From Streptomyces spororaveus (GTDB taxonomy: Bacteria > Actinomycetota > Actinomycetes > Streptomycetales > Streptomycetaceae): a stretch of 64,000 bases of DNA. Both the position numbers and the translations under genes were made by a program. Shown in pieces: positions 62,436 through 64,000 of this stretch. Position 1 is the first letter of the stretch. Every line of letters starts with the position of its first letter. The stretch spans positions 310,001 through 374,000 of the forward strand of contig NZ_BNED01000005.1 in the NCBI RefSeq assembly GCF_016755875.1, written 5' to 3'. The notes beneath the pieces were generated by a model, which worked only from the letters and a program-made list of their open reading frames with translations, searched no databases and was not told the DNA's origin.

Positions 62436-62720
62436 ATGTCGCGTATCGCGAAGGCATTCGCCATCACCGCTGTCACCGGCAGCGCCGTGGTCGCCGGTGC
62501 GGGTCTGGCAGTCGCCGATGCCGGAGCGCACGGTGCGGCGGTCGGCTCCCCCGGTGTCCTGTCGGGCAACCTGCTCCAGGTTCCGGTGCACGTCCCGGTC
62601 AACGTCTGCGGCAACACCGTGAACGTGATCGCCCTGCTAAACCCGGCGTTCGGCAACACCTGCGTCAACGCCTCCGGCGGCGGCGACCACCACACCGAGG
62701 GTGGCGACTACGGTCACTGA
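62436..62720 (+). CDS. Short chaplin, 94 aa
   Basis: Amphipathic, amyloid-forming coat protein of aerial hyphae and spores. Signal peptide (to about residue 28, AVADA-GAHG), one chaplin domain with AVGSPGVLSGNLLQVPVHVP and the paired Cys of NVCGNTV and GNTCVN. GAGGAG before ATG 62436. An unusual His/Glu/Asp/Gly tail (GGGDHHTEGGDYGH) follows the domain. No sorting signal, so the short secreted class (ChpD-H type). Confidence 0.93.
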   Translation: MSRIAKAFAITAVTGSAVVAGAGLAVADAGAHGAAVGSPGVLSGNLLQVPVHVPVNVCGNTVNVIALLNPAFGNTCVNASGGGDHHTEGGDYGH

Positions 62721-62771
62721 TCGGCTGACCGCTGATCGGCTGACCGCTGATCCGCTGATCCGCTGATCGAC
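62718..62771. repeat. Tandem repeat beginning at the chaplin stop codon
   Basis: Two exact 15-bp units (TGATCGGCTGACCGC) from 62718, followed by two 8-bp units TGATCCGC and a partial unit. The first TGA is the chaplin stop. Confidence 0.85.
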
Positions 62772-62775
62772 GGAA

Positions 62776-62801
62776 GGGCCCCCGCCACCCGGCGGGGGCC
62801 C
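62776..62801. terminator. Bidirectional hairpin between chaplin and melD2
   Basis: GGGCCCCCGCC with its complement, 11-bp perfect stem and 4-nt loop, between two convergent genes. Confidence 0.75.
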
Positions 62802-62844
62802 TCTCCCGTGTCCGCCCCGTGCGCACGGGCCGTTCGGGTGCGGG

Positions 62845-63708
62845 TCATTCGTAGCGGTACAGGCCCTGGTGGCCGGACATCTCGCGCGGGGTGACGTTCC
62901 ACGGCGGCATCGGCTCGTCGAGGGCGATCACCCGGCCGCGCTGGAGGTCGCCGACGGCGAGCGGGGCGGCGGGCAGGTAGCCGGAGCCGGGGTGCCTCTG
63001 CTGCCAGCGGTCCCAGATCAGGTCGACGAAGGCGTGGTGCAGCCAGAACGCCGGGTCGTTGGGGGCCGTTCCGCCCGTCATGTGGCCGCCGATCCACTGG
63101 TGGACCTTGTTGTGGTTGCGCCAGCGCTCGCTCCTGGGGGCCGACCAGCCCTCCAGCTTGTTGCGGAAGCCGCCCGCGGTGGCCGTGGAGTCCCAGGGCG
63201 GGACGTCGTAGGTCGGGTCGTCGATCGCCCACCGGAGTTCGGCCTCGGTGGGAAGGGCGATCGGGTTCTGCGGCCGGCCGAGGTTGCGGGTGAGGAACGC
63301 GGACTCGGTGATGCCCACGGTCACCGTCCAGTTGCCCGTGTCGTAGGCGAACGGCCCGGTCATCACCTTGCGGTCGCTCGCCCGGCCGGTGCCGCCGAGG
63401 AAGTCGTCGGCCCAGAGGGAGGACACCGGGCTGGCGTCGGCGGTCCAGTCCCAGTACGGGACGCTCACGGCCGGGTCGATCGCCTGCAACTGCCGCTCGA
63501 ACTCCAGCAGATAGCGCCTGTGCCAGGGGAAGAACGACGGGGACATGTGTCCGACGCGCAGTTTGCGGGCGCGGTCGGGCACGAAGTACTTGTCGTGGGT
63601 GCGCACCAGGGCGTCGTAGGCTCCGCTGCGCTTGAGCTCCAGCACCGCCGCGGTGAACCGCTTCTTCTGGGCGCTGGTGAGGTTCTTCTGGTTCTGCCGG
63701 ACGTGCAA
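62845..63708 (-). CDS. melD2: Second tyrosinase (MelD2-like), 287 aa
   Basis: CuA His38, His54, His63 (THDK, VGHMSP, PWHRRY) and CuB motifs NHNKVHQW and FWLHHAFVD are intact. TTG start at 63708 with GGGAGGA eight bases upstream. Follows melD1 by 30 bases. Clearly diverged from MelC2 (different inserts, for example TVTVGITESAF), so an independent paralogue. Confidence 0.93.
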   Translation of the reverse strand: MHVRQNQKNLTSAQKKRFTAAVLELKRSGAYDALVRTHDKYFVPDRARKLRVGHMSPSFFPWHRRYLLEFERQLQAIDPAVSVPYWDWTADASPVSSLWADDFLGGTGRASDRKVMTGPFAYDTGNWTVTVGITESAFLTRNLGRPQNPIALPTEAELRWAIDDPTYDVPPWDSTATAGGFRNKLEGWSAPRSERWRNHNKVHQWIGGHMTGGTAPNDPAFWLHHAFVDLIWDRWQQRHPGSGYLPAAPLAVGDLQRGRVIALDEPMPPWNVTPREMSGHQGLYRYE

Positions 63709-63738
63709 CGCGGGGGTCCTCCCGTTCCCGTGGGTCAG

Positions 63739-64000
63739 TCAGCCGTGGTGCGGGGCCGCGAGGGCGAGCTGGGCGGTGCCCAGCTCGTCGACGGCGGCCC
63801 GGGCCAGTTCCAGTGGCGTGGCATAGGACTGGAAGTGGTTGATCCCGCTGAGGTAGCTGCCGTCGGCCCGGCGCATGACGTGCAGCGGGCGGCCGTCGAT
63901 CCGGACCCCGGCGACGTCGACGGCGATGTGCCGACCGCGGTACGTCTCCTCCTCGGCCAGCGGAGCCGGGGTGAGGGTCTGCCGGGGGCGCCGGGCGCGC
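63739..64000 (-). CDS. melD1: Tyrosinase copper chaperone MelD1-like, C-terminal part (runs off the window)
   Basis: The minus-strand frame ending TGA at 63739-63741 encodes YRGRHIAVDVAGVRIDGRPL and HVMRRADGSYLSGINHFQSY, the MelC1-type caddie domain. The N-terminus with signal peptide is beyond the right edge. First gene of the melD operon. Confidence 0.9.
   Translation of the reverse strand, partial: RARRPRQTLTPAPLAEEETYRGRHIAVDVAGVRIDGRPLHVMRRADGSYLSGINHFQSYATPLELARAAVDELGTAQLALAAPHHG

Overview
The window is chromosomal DNA of a Streptomyces or close relative. GC and third-codon-position GC are very high. Marker genes support this: a chaplin, two melanin (tyrosinase plus copper-chaperone) operons, a Tat-exported cholesterol oxidase, a GH18 chitinase with a DasR-type promoter box, a DUF6126/XRE-cupin pair and many secreted proteins. 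It reads as a patchwork of accessory, nutrient-responsive genes rather than one biosynthetic cluster.

Layout. 0-8 kb (mostly minus strand): a hypothetical protein, a cytochrome P450, a dual-specificity phosphatase, a beta-lactamase-fold protein that has lost its SxxK motif, and a 1,206-aa modular subtilisin. 8-15.6 kb: an MFS exporter with a decayed DUF6629 gene behind it, cholesterol oxidase, a CMD/DapB-like pair, an XRE-cupin regulator with a tandem operator, and a CorA-type transporter. 15.6-19.1 kb: a palindromic MITE-like element abutting an ATP-dependent DNA ligase, then a complete IS481-family element inserted exactly at the stop codon of a small secreted protein gene. 19.2-24.7 kb: a secreted S15 hydrolase fused to an ABC ATPase with its permease, a lipoprotein beta-carbonic anhydrase, and an aldo/keto reductase.

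24.9-29.1 kb is the mobile, least explained part. A complete IS5-family element and two older IS5-type ends bracket a three-gene unit (2OG-Fe(II) oxygenase, 51-aa ORF, unknown 294-aa protein) whose reading frames overlap by 4 nt at each junction. Beside it is a truncated gene ending in an amyloid-signalling-like motif. Two fragments of secreted-type genes flank the block.

29.2-64 kb: a SufR-like regulator, galT/galK without galE, a dimethylformamidase-like lipoprotein, tRNA-Trp, chitinase, serpin, a KDG kinase/KDPG aldolase pair under a divergent IclR regulator, a sigma factor fused to an anti-sigma zinc motif and a CAP domain, an ECF41 sigma factor, glutamate decarboxylase, a MerR-type regulator with an erythromycin-esterase gene, melC1C2, a CitA/DcuS-type two-component system divergent from a DctA transporter, a second subtilisin, an FhuF-like Fe-S protein, esterases, a chaplin, and melD2 with part of melD1 at the right edge.

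The most useful regulatory observation is a shared 15-bp palindrome, TTRCC-N5-GGYAA. It occurs twice in tandem before the XRE-cupin regulator and once between glutamate decarboxylase and its divergent neighbour. The most system-like new candidate is the coupled oxygenase unit in the island.
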